Assembly: GCA_014799675.1 (NCBI GenBank)
Contig: JAAVHM010000097.1
Span: 17,743-48,224, forward strand
Reading direction: 5' to 3'
Length of the DNA stretch: 30,482 bases
DNA from: Ruminococcus sp.
GTDB taxonomy: Bacteria; Bacillota; Clostridia; Oscillospirales; Ruminococcaceae
Shown: positions 1-7,044 of the stretch, in pieces
Layout of the letters: each line of letters starts with the position of its first letter
Numbering within the stretch: position 1 is the stretch's first letter
Notes under the pieces: generated by a model
The model's database searches: none
Told to the model about the DNA's origin: nothing
Seen by the model: only the letters and a program-made list of their open reading frames with translations
Program-made: the position numbers and the translations under genes

Positions 1-94
1 AAGTATTGTTACCCATGGGAGCATTTTACCGCTATTGACATTGTATGCCAATAAGGGTCAAGGCTCAGCCTTGCGGGTAATTTTTGCTTTTGGT
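1..94 (+). repeat. Interspersed repeat family A, copy 1 (left end cut by window)
   Basis: This stretch shares long blocks with 15218-15336: CATGGGAGCATTTTAC, then GTATGCCAATA, then AAGGCTCAGCCTT, then TGCTTTTGG, in the same order and with almost the same spacing. The first bases (AAGTATTGTT) match the right arm of a hairpin that is complete in copy 2, so copy 1 probably starts before the window. It lies upstream of the first binding-protein gene. I do not recognise it as a known riboswitch or insertion sequence. The rest of the leader to position 166 shows no convincing promoter. Confidence 0.6.
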
Positions 95-166
95 GAAAAT
101 GAATAATTTCTTCTGCTATGCAAGATAATAAATTAAAAAATGAAGTAAACGAAAGGATAGATATAA

Positions 167-1543
167 ATGAAAAAACATCTTGCATTTATTATGGCGGCGG
201 CTTTTACTGTGCCTATACTTTGCTCCTGTTCAAAGGACGGCGGGGACAAGGTTACGGACGAAACCGGAGGCGGCGGAAACGCGGGAAATGCCGTGGTACG
301 TTTCCTAAACTTCAAGCCCGAAATTGCCACGGCTTATGAGGAAATTGCCGCAAAATACAAGGAAGAAACAGGCGGCACGGTCATTGTTGAAACTGCCGCA
401 AACAACACCTATGAGCAGACACTTAGCGCAAAAATGGCGACAAATGAAGCTCCCACAATATTTCAGGTGAACGGTCCTCGGGGATATGCAAACTGGAAGG
501 ACTACTGCGCCGACCTGACAAACACGGAGATGTACAAGCACCTGACGGACAAGTCCGCTGCCCTTACCTATGACGGAAAGGTCTATGGAATTCCCTTTAT
601 GGTGGAGGGTTACGGAATAATTTACAACAAGGAAATTACCGACAAGTATTTTGAAATGGGGGACAAGGCGGTACAGTTCGACGACATGGACGGCGTGGAC
701 AGCTTCGACAAGCTGAAAGCCCTTGTTGAGGATATGCAGGCGAAAAAGGCAGAGCTTGGCATAAACGGCGTTTTTGCAAGCACTTCTCTCAAACCCGGCG
801 ACGACTGGCGTTGGCAGACACACCTTGCAAATCTCCCCATTTATTACGAGTTCCAAAAGAACAATGTTGACTTGACAAGCGATGCGACAAAGCAAATCAC
901 CTTTGAATTCGGCAATAATTTCCGAAATATTTTCGACCTTTATATAAATAATTCCACGGTGGACAGAAAGCTTCTCGGCTCGAAAATCACTGACGAGTCC
1001 ATGGCTGAATTTGCTCTCGGCGAGTGCGCTATGGTTCAGAACGGCAACTGGGCTTGGAGTCAGATAAACGGCATAAGCGGCAACAAGGTCACTGCCGACA
1101 ATATAAAATATCTCCCCATTTTCACGGGAGTTCAGGGTGAGGAAAATCAGGGACTTTGTATCGGTACGGAGAATTTCCTCTGTATAAATTCACAGGCTGA
1201 CGGCGGCGCGCAAAAGGCTGCGGAGGACTTTTTATACTGGCTCTGTTCAAGCGAAAGCGGAAAGAATTATGTTGTCAACAGTCTTGGTTTTATCGCTCCC
1301 TTTGACACCTTTGAGGACGCTGAAAAGCCCGACGACCCCCTTACTCACGAAATCCTCGACTGGATGGAGGACGACGAAGTTTCCAACATTCCTTGGAATT
1401 TCACCATGTTCCCAAGTCAGACCTTTAAGGACGATTTCGGCGCGGCTCTTTTGCAGTACGCGCAGGGAAGCCTTGACTGGGAAGCGGTAGAGAAAATCGT
1501 TGTCGACAGCTGGAAAACCGAAAGCGAGTACCTTGGCAATTGA
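167..1543 (+). CDS. Extracellular sugar-binding lipoprotein of a CUT1-type ABC transporter
   Basis: 458-residue solute-binding protein, family 1 type, expected to capture a sugar or oligosaccharide outside the membrane and pass it to the two permeases that follow. The N terminus is a lipoprotein signal (MKK, hydrophobic stretch, lipobox L-C-S-C with the lipidated Cys at about residue 21), followed by a short Gly/Asp-rich linker. The mature part has the look of this family: repeated Trp and Tyr residues, an internal stretch around FALGECAMVQNGNWAW in the middle, and a C-terminal helical domain. The start at 167 has GAAAGGAT at 151-158. The stop TGA lies inside the first unit of a 7-bp repeat array. 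The substrate cannot be read from sequence; no ATPase gene is nearby, so a shared MsmK/UgpC-like ATPase is inferred. Confidence 0.9.
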   Translation: MKKHLAFIMAAAFTVPILCSCSKDGGDKVTDETGGGGNAGNAVVRFLNFKPEIATAYEEIAAKYKEETGGTVIVETAANNTYEQTLSAKMATNEAPTIFQVNGPRGYANWKDYCADLTNTEMYKHLTDKSAALTYDGKVYGIPFMVEGYGIIYNKEITDKYFEMGDKAVQFDDMDGVDSFDKLKALVEDMQAKKAELGINGVFASTSLKPGDDWRWQTHLANLPIYYEFQKNNVDLTSDATKQITFEFGNNFRNIFDLYINNSTVDRKLLGSKITDESMAEFALGECAMVQNGNWAWSQINGISGNKVTADNIKYLPIFTGVQGEENQGLCIGTENFLCINSQADGGAQKAAEDFLYWLCSSESGKNYVVNSLGFIAPFDTFEDAEKPDDPLTHEILDWMEDDEVSNIPWNFTMFPSQTFKDDFGAALLQYAQGSLDWEAVEKIVVDSWKTESEYLGN

Positions 1544-1568
1544 CAGTTTACAGTTGATAGTTGACAGT
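1541..1568 (+). repeat. Heptamer tandem array (TGACAGT type), four units
   Basis: Four consecutive 7-bp units: TGACAGT, TTACAGT, TGATAGT and TGACAGT, with exact 7-bp phasing. The TGA of the first unit is the stop codon of the binding-protein gene. The same unit type recurs at 9850, 16634 and 26360. Confidence 0.85.
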
Positions 1569-1575
1569 TAAATTT

Positions 1576-1585
1576 GGAGGTGATC
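1576..1585 (+). promoter_or_regulatory. Extended Shine-Dalgarno of the first permease
   Basis: GGAGGTGATC is a ten-base match to the anti-Shine-Dalgarno end of 16S rRNA, 7 bases before the ATG at 1593. It follows the heptamer array directly and fixes the permease start. Confidence 0.75.
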
Positions 1586-1592
1586 AGAAAAA

Positions 1593-2423
1593 ATGAAAAA
1601 ATATTTTCCGTTATTTGTTCTGCCCACATTAGCGGCGTTTGCGGCGGCGTTTATAATACCCTTTGTTATGGGGATCTATCTTTCCTTTAACAGCTTTACA
1701 ACGGTGGAGAACGCCAAATGGGTGGGCTTTGACAACTATGTGAGAGCTTTTTCAAACAAGGATTTTTTGAATGCTCTATGGTTCACGGCGCTGTTTACGC
1801 TGGTTTCAGTGGTGACGGTGAACATTCTGGCGTTTCTGCTGGCGGCGGCTCTTACGAGAGCTATAAGGGGTACAAATATTTTCCGTACTGTTTTCTTTAT
1901 GCCGAACCTTATCGGCGGTATCGTGCTGGGATATATCTGGAATCTGCTTATAAACGGCGTCCTGAATTATTTCGGAGTGGATATAAGCTACAGTGCAAAA
2001 TACGGCTTCTGGGGGCTTGTTATCCTCACCAACTGGCAGCTTATCGGATATATGATGGTAATTTATATTGCGGGCTTGCAGAACATTCCCAAGGATCTGG
2101 GGGAAGCCGCCGAAATAGACGGTGCGACCCCGTGGCAGAAAATGAAAAGCGTTACCATACCCATGCTTATGCCCTCGGTGACGATATGCACATTTCTGAC
2201 ATTGACGAATTCCTTTAAGCTGTTCGACCAGAACCTTGCTCTTACCGCAGGCGCGCCCGCACGAAAGACGGCAATGCTTGCTCTTGATATTTACAACACC
2301 TTTTACGGACGCGCGGGCTGGCAGGGCGTAGGTCAGGCGAAAGCTGTAATCTTCTTTGTGATAGTTGCCCTTATTGCATTTGCACAGCTTAAAATAACAG
2401 GCGACAGGGAGGTGGAAAGCTGA
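1593..2423 (+). CDS. Sugar ABC transporter permease, MalF/UgpA type
   Basis: 276-residue inner-membrane permease with about six hydrophobic segments, the first at residues 8-30. The cytoplasmic EAA loop that docks the ATPase is visible as EAAEIDG followed by ATPWQKMKSVTIPML in the second half, the form typical of CUT1 sugar permeases. It is the first subunit of a heterodimeric pore with the next gene and receives substrate from the upstream lipoprotein. It lacks the long N-terminal extension of enterobacterial MalF, as usual for LacF/UgpA-like proteins of Firmicutes. The stop overlaps the next ATG (TGATG), indicating translational coupling. Confidence 0.93.
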   Translation: MKKYFPLFVLPTLAAFAAAFIIPFVMGIYLSFNSFTTVENAKWVGFDNYVRAFSNKDFLNALWFTALFTLVSVVTVNILAFLLAAALTRAIRGTNIFRTVFFMPNLIGGIVLGYIWNLLINGVLNYFGVDISYSAKYGFWGLVILTNWQLIGYMMVIYIAGLQNIPKDLGEAAEIDGATPWQKMKSVTIPMLMPSVTICTFLTLTNSFKLFDQNLALTAGAPARKTAMLALDIYNTFYGRAGWQGVGQAKAVIFFVIVALIAFAQLKITGDREVES

Positions 2424-3259
2424 TGGCAAGAAAAAGAATTGCGGACAGGACGCTTTTTATCACGCTTGGGGTGCTTGCGCTGTTGTTTTTGTTCCCCATA
2501 CTGCTTGTGTTTATGAACTCGTTCAAGACCAAATTCAGCATTATGGGAAGCCCCTTTACTTTCCCAAAAGCCGAGACCTTTGCGGGACTTGAAAATTACG
2601 TCTCGGGAATAAAGTCCGCAGGTATAGCCGCGGCGTTCGGCAGGTCGTTTTTTATAACCGTCCTGTCGGTGCTGATACTGACCCTGCTTACCTCAATGAC
2701 CGCATGGTATCTTGTACGGGTGAAAAGCGGGCTTACAAAAACGCTGTACAATCTCTTCATTTTCAGTATGATAGTACCCTTTCAAATGGTTATGTACACC
2801 ATGACTTATGTTGTTACGAAAATTCATTTCAACAACCCTGTGGGCATAATTTTTGTGTACCTCGGTTTCGGGGCGGGGCTTTCCGTTTTCATGCTAAGCG
2901 GGTTTATCAAAAGTATCCCATCGGAGCTTGAAGAGGCGGCGGAAATCGACGGCTGTAACCCAGTGCAGAAATTTTTTCAAATAGTCTTTCCCATATTAAA
3001 GCCCACGGCGATAACGGTCACAATTCTGAACGCCATGTGGATATGGAACGACTATCTCCTGCCCTATCTGATTTTGGGAACGTCCAACAAGACCCTGCCC
3101 GTGGCTATTCAGATCTCCATGCAGGGCGCATACGGCTCTGTGAACTGGGGCGGATTTATGGCAATGCTTGTGCTTGCTATTCTGCCGATAATCGTGTTTT
3201 ATCTTTTCTGTCAGAGGTATATTATTGAGGGCGTTATTGCGGGAGCAGTTAAGGGTTAG
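2423..3259 (+). CDS. Sugar ABC transporter permease, MalG/UgpE type
   Basis: 278-residue second permease subunit. It begins with a positively charged MARKRIADR end and a first membrane helix, and carries the EAA loop as EEAAEIDG followed by CNPVQKFFQIVFPIL at about two thirds of the length. The C terminus has the family-typical ending (QRYIIEGVIAGAVKG). The ATG overlaps the previous stop by one base. GGGAGGTGG lies upstream within the preceding gene. Its TAG stop directly abuts the palindromic element at 3259. The operon therefore reads binding protein, permease, permease, with no ATPase. Confidence 0.94.
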   Translation: MARKRIADRTLFITLGVLALLFLFPILLVFMNSFKTKFSIMGSPFTFPKAETFAGLENYVSGIKSAGIAAAFGRSFFITVLSVLILTLLTSMTAWYLVRVKSGLTKTLYNLFIFSMIVPFQMVMYTMTYVVTKIHFNNPVGIIFVYLGFGAGLSVFMLSGFIKSIPSELEEAAEIDGCNPVQKFFQIVFPILKPTAITVTILNAMWIWNDYLLPYLILGTSNKTLPVAIQISMQGAYGSVNWGGFMAMLVLAILPIIVFYLFCQRYIIEGVIAGAVKG

Positions 3260-3341
3260 CGGGGAACGCCCCGCGGCGGGTGTCTACCCCCAAAGTTAAA
3301 TGCTATAAATTTTTACTATGCTAAGCCCCCTAGCAAGGGGG
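3259..3341 (+). repeat. Palindromic intergenic element family B, copy 1
   Basis: It begins with GCGGGGAACGCCCCGC (3259-3274), whose first base is the last base of the permease stop codon, and ends with a second palindrome AGCCCCCTAGCAAGGGGGC and GGGTG. The same two blocks, in the same order and also directly after a transporter stop codon, occur at 6767-6876. It could act as a transcript-end hairpin that protects or terminates the mRNA; that role is inferred. Confidence 0.7.
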
Positions 3342-3365
3342 CGGGTGTGTAATTCAATAAAAAAT

Positions 3366-3396
3366 AAAAAAGCCCCCTTTTTGGGGGACTTTTTTA
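3366..3396. terminator. Bidirectional Rho-independent terminator
   Basis: A-rich tract, then AGCCCCC, a loop of T residues, GGGGGACT and a T tract. The stem has six G:C-rich pairs with one bulged A. It can serve rightward transcription from the sugar transporter operon and leftward transcription from the repressor gene and the possible small RNA. Confidence 0.75.
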
Positions 3397-3447
3397 TTAA
3401 AGAAAAAGTAAGGCAGACAGAAAAACGCAACCGTCTTAGTTCTGTCT
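3366..3447 (-). ncRNA. Candidate small RNA of about 80 nt
   Basis: On the minus strand a consensus promoter (3454-3482) is followed by a short non-coding stretch that starts with AGACAGAA, pairs with TTCTGTCT about 17 nt later, runs through a T-rich single-stranded part and ends in the terminator at 3366-3396. No ORF of note lies inside. A small RNA is inferred from promoter, hairpin and terminator spacing alone. Alternatively the stretch may only be the 3' untranslated region of the repressor gene, whose coding sequence ends inside the promoter. Confidence 0.4.
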
Positions 3448-3453
3448 AAAAAT

Positions 3454-3482
3454 ACTATACACTATTTATAACGGTTTGTCAA
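3454..3482 (-). promoter_or_regulatory. Promoter reading left, overlapping the 3' end of the repressor gene
   Basis: On the minus strand TTGACA (3477-3482) is separated by exactly 17 bases from TATAGT (3454-3459). The -35 lies within the stop-codon region of the repressor gene. It would start RNA near 3447. Confidence 0.5.
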
Positions 3483-3673
3483 GATTTTTCGTTATGATTT
3501 TCAATGTAATATTTGCAGGCTTCAACAATGAATTTTGCCTTGCTGATATCGTTCTTTTTGCAGTAGTCGTTTATCATGTCGTAATCGTCGGGCTTTACAT
3601 TGGCTTGTATTTTTTTATAATTTTCTTTGTTGTACTTATTGCTTGCCTTAATATGTGCCTTGCTAACTGCCAT
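3479..3673 (-). CDS. Small Arc/CopG-like (ribbon-helix-helix) DNA-binding protein, probable repressor
   Basis: 64 residues from the ATG at 3673, chosen because AAAGGAGT lies 6-7 bases upstream; an in-frame start 14 codons earlier lacks a ribosome site. The protein has a basic N terminus (MAVSKAHIKASNKYNKENYK), a short strand-like stretch (KIQANVKPDDYD) and two helices (MINDYCKKND, SKAKFIVEACKYYIE), which is the layout of ribbon-helix-helix regulators. Such proteins bind palindromic operators as dimers of dimers. Two perfect inverted 20-bp sites lie in its own promoter and in that of the divergent gene, so autoregulation plus repression of the neighbour is inferred. Confidence 0.7.
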   Translation of the reverse strand: MAVSKAHIKASNKYNKENYKKIQANVKPDDYDMINDYCKKNDISKAKFIVEACKYYIENHNEKS

Positions 3674-3708
3674 TTTGACTACTCCTTTAGTAATATTGCA
3701 CAAGTTAT

Positions 3709-3786
3709 ATAACATATATCACGGTTATTTTTGTATAATATTTGCTATAAATTTTTCTTGACAATAACCGTGATATATGTTATAAT
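3709..3786. promoter_or_regulatory. Divergent promoter with two inverted 20-bp operators
   Basis: ATAACCGTGATATATGTTAT at 3764-3783 sits almost exactly in the 17-bp spacer between TTGACA (3758-3763) and TATAAT (3781-3786) of the rightward promoter. Its exact reverse complement is at 3709-3728, directly before the TATATAA -10 region of the leftward promoter (which has only a poor -35). Each site is itself an imperfect palindrome (ATAAC...GTTAT). A repressor bound there would block both promoters. The best candidate is the ribbon-helix-helix-like protein encoded to the left. Confidence 0.8.
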
Positions 3787-3818
3787 TATATCAAGATAAA
3801 ACTTGAAAGGAAATGCTT

Positions 3819-4067
3819 ATGGACTGCAATGAATTCAGCTTTGACACCCTTTTTAAAAGCCCCGAGTTTGAGTTTTACGAAAATAAGGAATTTAAAAAAA
3901 ATTATGCGAAATTGTGCCATATTATCGAATACGACATAAAGGAAACCGCACTCCGCCAAAAGCTTGACGAATTAACTATCAAATGTATTCAGGAAGCGCA
4001 CATAGACGCATTTAAACAGGGCTTCGCCTTTGCGGTAAAGCAGATAAAATTCATGCTGAAAATATAA
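3819..4067 (+). CDS. 82-residue helical protein of unknown function, divergent from the small repressor
   Basis: The product is short, acidic in its first half (DTLFKSPEFEFYENKEFKK) and predicted to be all-helical, ending in a helix with the spacing FKQGFAFAVKQIKFM. This pattern resembles small proteins often found on Firmicute phages and plasmids (DUF6809-like), but the resemblance is weak. The start at 3819 is preferred over the in-frame ATG at 3813 because GAAAGG ends 8 bases before it rather than 2. It has a consensus promoter overlapped by an operator and its own terminator, so it forms a closed two-gene module with the repressor. No toxin motif is evident, and a toxin-antitoxin role is not supported. 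Confidence 0.7.
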   Translation: MDCNEFSFDTLFKSPEFEFYENKEFKKNYAKLCHIIEYDIKETALRQKLDELTIKCIQEAHIDAFKQGFAFAVKQIKFMLKI

Positions 4068-4068
4068 C

Positions 4069-4104
4069 AATATCGGAGCATTAAAAAGTGCTCCGATATT
4101 TTTT
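4069..4104. terminator. Terminator between convergent genes
   Basis: A perfect 12-bp stem (AATATCGGAGCA / TGCTCCGATATT) with an 8-base loop, followed by T residues. It ends the helical-protein gene on the plus strand and, read the other way with its A/T flanks, can also end glyS. Confidence 0.85.
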
Positions 4105-4118
4105 ATTTAGTGTTTTGC

Positions 4119-5492
4119 TTAGAATTCAAGCTTCTTGTTAAGATAATCAACAAGCTCCTCAATTTTAACACGTTCCTGCTCCATGGTGTCACGGTCGCGG
4201 ACTGTTACGCAGCCGTCCTTTTCAAGAGTGTCAAAATCGTATGTGATACAGAAAGGCGTGCCTATCTCGTCCTGACGGCGGTAACGCTTGCCTATCTGTC
4301 CCGCCTCGTCGTAGTCCACGGAGAAATGCTTTGAAAGCATTGTGTAGACCTCGGTTGCCTGCTCTTTCAGCTTTTTGGTAAGGGGCAGTACCGCCGCCTT
4401 TATGGGCGCAAGCGCGGGGTGGAGGTGCATAACTGTTCTTACGTCGCCCTCGCCTATCTCCTCCTCGTCGTAAGCTTCGCAGACGATCGAGAGGAAAAGT
4501 CTTTCCACGCCGAGAGACGGCTCTATTACGTATGGGACGTACTTCTCGTTTGTTTCGGGGTCGAAATATTCAAGGGACTTGCCGCTTGTTTTGATGTGCT
4601 GTGTAAGGTCGTAGTCAGTCCTGTCCGCAACGCCCCAAAGCTCGCCCCAGCCGAATGGGAACAGGTACTCAAAGTCGGTAGTTGCCTTTGAGTAGAAGCA
4701 AAGCTCCTCGGGGGAGTGGTCGCGGAGACGGAGATGTTCCTCTTTCAGACCAATGCTAAGCAGGAAGTTTTTGCAGTAGGTTCTCCAGTACTGGAACCAT
4801 TCAAGGTCTGTGCCGGGCTTGCAGAAAAATTCAAGCTCCATCTGCTCGAACTCACGCACACGGAAAATGAAGTTGCCGGGGGTTATCTCGTTTCTGAAAG
4901 ATTTACCCACCTGTGCAACGCCGAAAGGAACTTTCTTTCTTGTGGTACGCTGGATATTTGCAAAGTTTACAAAAATGCCCTGCGCCGTTTCGGGACGGAG
5001 ATAAAGCTCCGCCTTTGAGTCCTCGGTAACGCCCTGAAATGTTTTGAACATAAGGTTGAACTGGCGGATAGGGGTAAAGTTTTTCTTTCCGCAGTTGGGG
5101 CATTTTATGTCGTTGTTTTCGATAAATTCGCTCATCTGCTCGTTAGTCCAGCCCGTGGGGTTCGTGTCCGTCTGGGACTCGATAAGCTGGTCTGCGCGGT
5201 GTCTTGTTTTACACTCGCGGCAGTCCATAAGGGGGTCGGAGAAGCCGCCCAGATGTCCCGAAGCGACCCAAGTCTGGGGGTTCATGAGAATTGCGCTGTC
5301 CAAGCCAACGTTATAGGGGCATTCCTGCACGAATTTTTTCAGCCATGCGTTTTTGATATTGTTTTTCAGAAGCGCGCCGAGAGGACCGTAATCCCAAGTG
5401 TTTGCAAGTCCGCCGTAAATTTCCGAACCGGGGTATACAAAGCCTCTGCCCTTGCAGAGCGCAACGATTTTGTCCATACTTTTTTCAGCCAT
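4119..5492 (-). CDS. glyS: Glycyl-tRNA synthetase, single-chain (alpha2) class II type
   Basis: 457 residues, the normal length for the dimeric bacterial enzyme. It charges tRNA-Gly with glycine using ATP in the cytosol. The N-terminal part shows GFVYPGSEIYGGLANTWDYG, typical of this enzyme; a CxxC pair (DCRECKTRH) and a second one (CPNCGKK) suggest a metal-binding insertion. Class II motif 2 is seen in FRNEITPGNFIFRVREFEQ and motif 3 in EPSLGVERL. The C-terminal third is the anticodon-binding domain. AAGGCGG precedes the ATG. It has its own consensus promoter and a short leader, with no sign of a T-box. Confidence 0.97.
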   Translation of the reverse strand: MAEKSMDKIVALCKGRGFVYPGSEIYGGLANTWDYGPLGALLKNNIKNAWLKKFVQECPYNVGLDSAILMNPQTWVASGHLGGFSDPLMDCRECKTRHRADQLIESQTDTNPTGWTNEQMSEFIENNDIKCPNCGKKNFTPIRQFNLMFKTFQGVTEDSKAELYLRPETAQGIFVNFANIQRTTRKKVPFGVAQVGKSFRNEITPGNFIFRVREFEQMELEFFCKPGTDLEWFQYWRTYCKNFLLSIGLKEEHLRLRDHSPEELCFYSKATTDFEYLFPFGWGELWGVADRTDYDLTQHIKTSGKSLEYFDPETNEKYVPYVIEPSLGVERLFLSIVCEAYDEEEIGEGDVRTVMHLHPALAPIKAAVLPLTKKLKEQATEVYTMLSKHFSVDYDEAGQIGKRYRRQDEIGTPFCITYDFDTLEKDGCVTVRDRDTMEQERVKIEELVDYLNKKLEF

Positions 5493-5532
5493 TTTATTTT
5501 ACCGCCTTTTTATTTATAAAATATATGCTATA

Positions 5533-5561
5533 ATTATATCCCAAATTTGCCATGTTGTCAA
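5533..5561 (-). promoter_or_regulatory. Promoter of glyS
   Basis: On the minus strand TTGACA (5556-5561), 17 bases, then TATAAT (5533-5538): a full consensus match. The expected leader is only about 33 nt. Confidence 0.85.
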
Positions 5562-5594
5562 GCGTTTAACGTGTATTTATATTGGCAGCGTCTC

Positions 5595-5774
5595 TGTAGG
5601 GGCGGGGTCTCCCCGCCTGTTTTTACGATTTCAGAAATTTGCGGGACGGTCTGCATTGACATGGAAACCCGTCCACTGCAAATTTTAACATACCGTAGGG
5701 GCGGATTCCATATCCGCCCGCCGCACAACGTATCGGAACATTTTAAACGGGCGCATACAGGATGCGCCCCTACA
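5595..5774. repeat. TGTAGGGG-bounded palindromic element (family C), 180 bp
   Basis: The region between glyS and the amino-acid binding protein is filled by this element. It starts with TGTAGGGGC and ends with GCCCCTACA, so it has terminal inverted repeats. Inside are four GC-rich hairpins: GGCGGGG/CCCCGCC (5602-5618), GGGACGG/CCCGTCC (5643-5673), GGGCGGAT/ATCCGCCC (5699-5719) and GGGCGCAT/ATGCGCCC (5749-5769). A shorter element with the same ends lies at 27120-27191. No coding sequence is seen in it. Confidence 0.75.
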
Positions 5775-5803
5775 ATATGATTTATAATTCAACCGCCCCA
5801 CCC

Positions 5804-5832
5804 TTGACAAATATGGCTTTGTGTGCTAAAAT
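5804..5832 (+). promoter_or_regulatory. Promoter of the amino-acid binding protein gene
   Basis: TTGACA (5804-5809), 17 bases, TAAAAT (5827-5832), about 86 bases before the start codon. The leader contains CTTTACTATAGTAAAG, a short perfect palindrome at 5851-5866 that could be an operator or hairpin. Confidence 0.7.
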
Positions 5833-5917
5833 ATATGGTGTTGCGGAAAAGTCTTTACTATAGTAAAGAAATAAACCGCAAATTTATACCATGTACTTAA
5901 ATGAAAGGAAAATCACT

Positions 5918-6766
5918 ATGAAGAAAAAAATCATCTCACTTTTAATGTGCGCCGCAATGTGTATCGGTCTTTGCTCCTGCGGCGGAACGACCTCAGACAG
6001 CGGAAGCGGCCCCTCGGACGGTGCAGGCAGTTCCTCAGCAAGCGACTGGGATTACATTCAGAATAAGGGCAGTCTCGTTGTGGGTATCACATACTACGAG
6101 CCTATGAACTACCTTGACGAAAACGGCGAGCTGACAGGCTTTGAGACGGAATTCACAAAGGCTGTTTGCGAAAAGCTTGGCGTTACTCCAGAATTTCAGG
6201 TGATCGAGTGGTCGAAAAAGGAATTGGAACTCCAGTCCCGCACTATCGACGCTATATGGAACGGCATGACGGTTTTGGAAGAAAAACGCGACCAAATGGC
6301 TTTCTCAACAAGCTATATCAGAAACAAGCAGGTCGTTATCGTTAAGACGGAGAATGCGGACAAGTACACCGACACCGCTTCAATGGCAGGCGCTTCAATT
6401 GCTTTCGAGGGCGGCTCTGCGGGCGAAACTGCGGCGACTTCCGACGACACTCTTAAGAACTGCAAGCTTATCAACTGCGAAGCGCAGAAGGACGCTCTTA
6501 TGGAAGTCAAGGCGGGTACTGCCGACCTTGGAATTATCGACTATGTAATGGCTCTTGCTTCTGTTGGCGAGGGTACGGATTATTCCGATATCAAGATCAT
6601 CGAGTCCGTTGAGCTTACTCCCGAGGAATACGCTGTCGGTATCCGTCTTGAGGACACCGAAACTCTTGCAAAGATAAACGCCGCTATCGACGAGCTTGCA
6701 AAGGACGGCACTCTCGGCGCGCTTGCGGAGAAGTACGGTCTTTCCGACGTTTACGCCCTTGGCTAA
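5918..6766 (+). CDS. Polar amino-acid ABC transporter, substrate-binding lipoprotein (family 3)
   Basis: 282 residues. The start at 5918 is chosen because GAAAGGA lies 8 bases upstream; nine extra in-frame codons before it have no ribosome site. The signal peptide MKKKIISLLMCAAMCIGLCSC has a lipobox (L-C-S-C), followed by a Gly/Ser/Asp-rich linker. The mature protein shows the family 3 pattern: GSLVVGITYYEPMNYLDENGELTGFETEF near residues 48-80, RTIDAIWNGMTVLEEKRDQMAFS, then a lobe-crossing strand and DLGIIDYVMA. It binds an amino acid such as glutamine, cystine or another polar one; which one cannot be told. The partner permease is at 7842, separated by an unrelated gene. Confidence 0.93.
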   Translation: MKKKIISLLMCAAMCIGLCSCGGTTSDSGSGPSDGAGSSSASDWDYIQNKGSLVVGITYYEPMNYLDENGELTGFETEFTKAVCEKLGVTPEFQVIEWSKKELELQSRTIDAIWNGMTVLEEKRDQMAFSTSYIRNKQVVIVKTENADKYTDTASMAGASIAFEGGSAGETAATSDDTLKNCKLINCEAQKDALMEVKAGTADLGIIDYVMALASVGEGTDYSDIKIIESVELTPEEYAVGIRLEDTETLAKINAAIDELAKDGTLGALAEKYGLSDVYALG

Positions 6767-6876
6767 GCGGGGAACGCCCCGCGGCGGCCTGTAACGCAGT
6801 ACTGGCAAAGTGTCACCCCCGCTGTTAAATACAATAAGCATTAACTTTGCGGAAGCCCCCTCAAGGGGGCAGGGTG
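6767..6876 (+). repeat. Palindromic intergenic element family B, copy 2
   Basis: It begins directly after the TAA stop with GCGGGGAACGCCCCGC, followed by GGCGG, a CACCCCCGCTGTTAAAT-like middle and the hairpin AAGCCCCCTCAAGGGGGC with GGGTG. The layout matches 3259-3341, though the middle is longer and different. Confidence 0.7.
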
Positions 6877-6918
6877 TTCTGTTATAATTATTTTTATGTT
6901 TTGAAATTTTTTATAATT

Positions 6919-6951
6919 CTGTATGGGGACGATTCTCCGTTCCCCGTACAG
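6919..6951. repeat. GC-rich hairpin related to the TGTAGGGG family
   Basis: CTGTATGGGGAC pairs imperfectly with GTTCCCCGTACAG around a short loop. It resembles the ends of the family C elements (TGTAGGGG...CCCCTACA) with one base changed. Confidence 0.5.
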
Positions 6952-6953
6952 CA

Positions 6954-7031
6954 ATTAATAATTAATAATGAACATTTAGCTGATTTGGACGTTCCCCGCT
7001 GAATATTTATTATTAATTGTTAATTAAAAAT
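6954..7031. repeat. Inverted pair of AT-rich heptamer arrays
   Basis: Left arm: ATTAATA, ATTAATA, ATGAACA (6954-6974). Right arm: TATTTAT, TATTAAT, TGTTAAT, TAAAAAT (7004-7031). The arms are reverse complements of each other unit by unit and flank a 29-bp core containing GTTCCCCGC. The right arm recurs after the next gene at 7806. Confidence 0.75.
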
Positions 7032-7044
7032 ACAGGAGAAGTCA

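Noticed and set aside
35..40. TTGACA in repeat copy 1 as promoter of the first transporter gene
   Set aside because: No -10-like hexamer lies 16-18 bases downstream, and copy 2 of the repeat does not keep the TTGACA.
305..895. 196-residue open frame on the minus strand within the first binding-protein gene
   Set aside because: It lies wholly inside a well-supported gene on the other strand, has no ribosome site and an implausible Cys/Val-rich composition.
1541..1568. Heptamer arrays considered as CRISPR repeats or as att sites
   Set aside because: Units are 7 bp, contiguous and without spacers, and no cas, integrase or recombinase genes are near.
3476..3712. 78-residue plus-strand hydrophobic frame opposite the small repressor
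   Set aside because: It mirrors the repressor gene, lacks a ribosome site, and the minus-strand frame has a good ribosome site and operator context.
3479..4067. Toxin-antitoxin pair reading of the divergent small genes
   Set aside because: The genes are divergent rather than co-directional and the 82-residue protein has no recognisable toxin motif.
5493..5532. T-box or other riboswitch in the glyS leader
   Set aside because: The leader from the mapped promoter is only about 33 nt, too short for a T-box.
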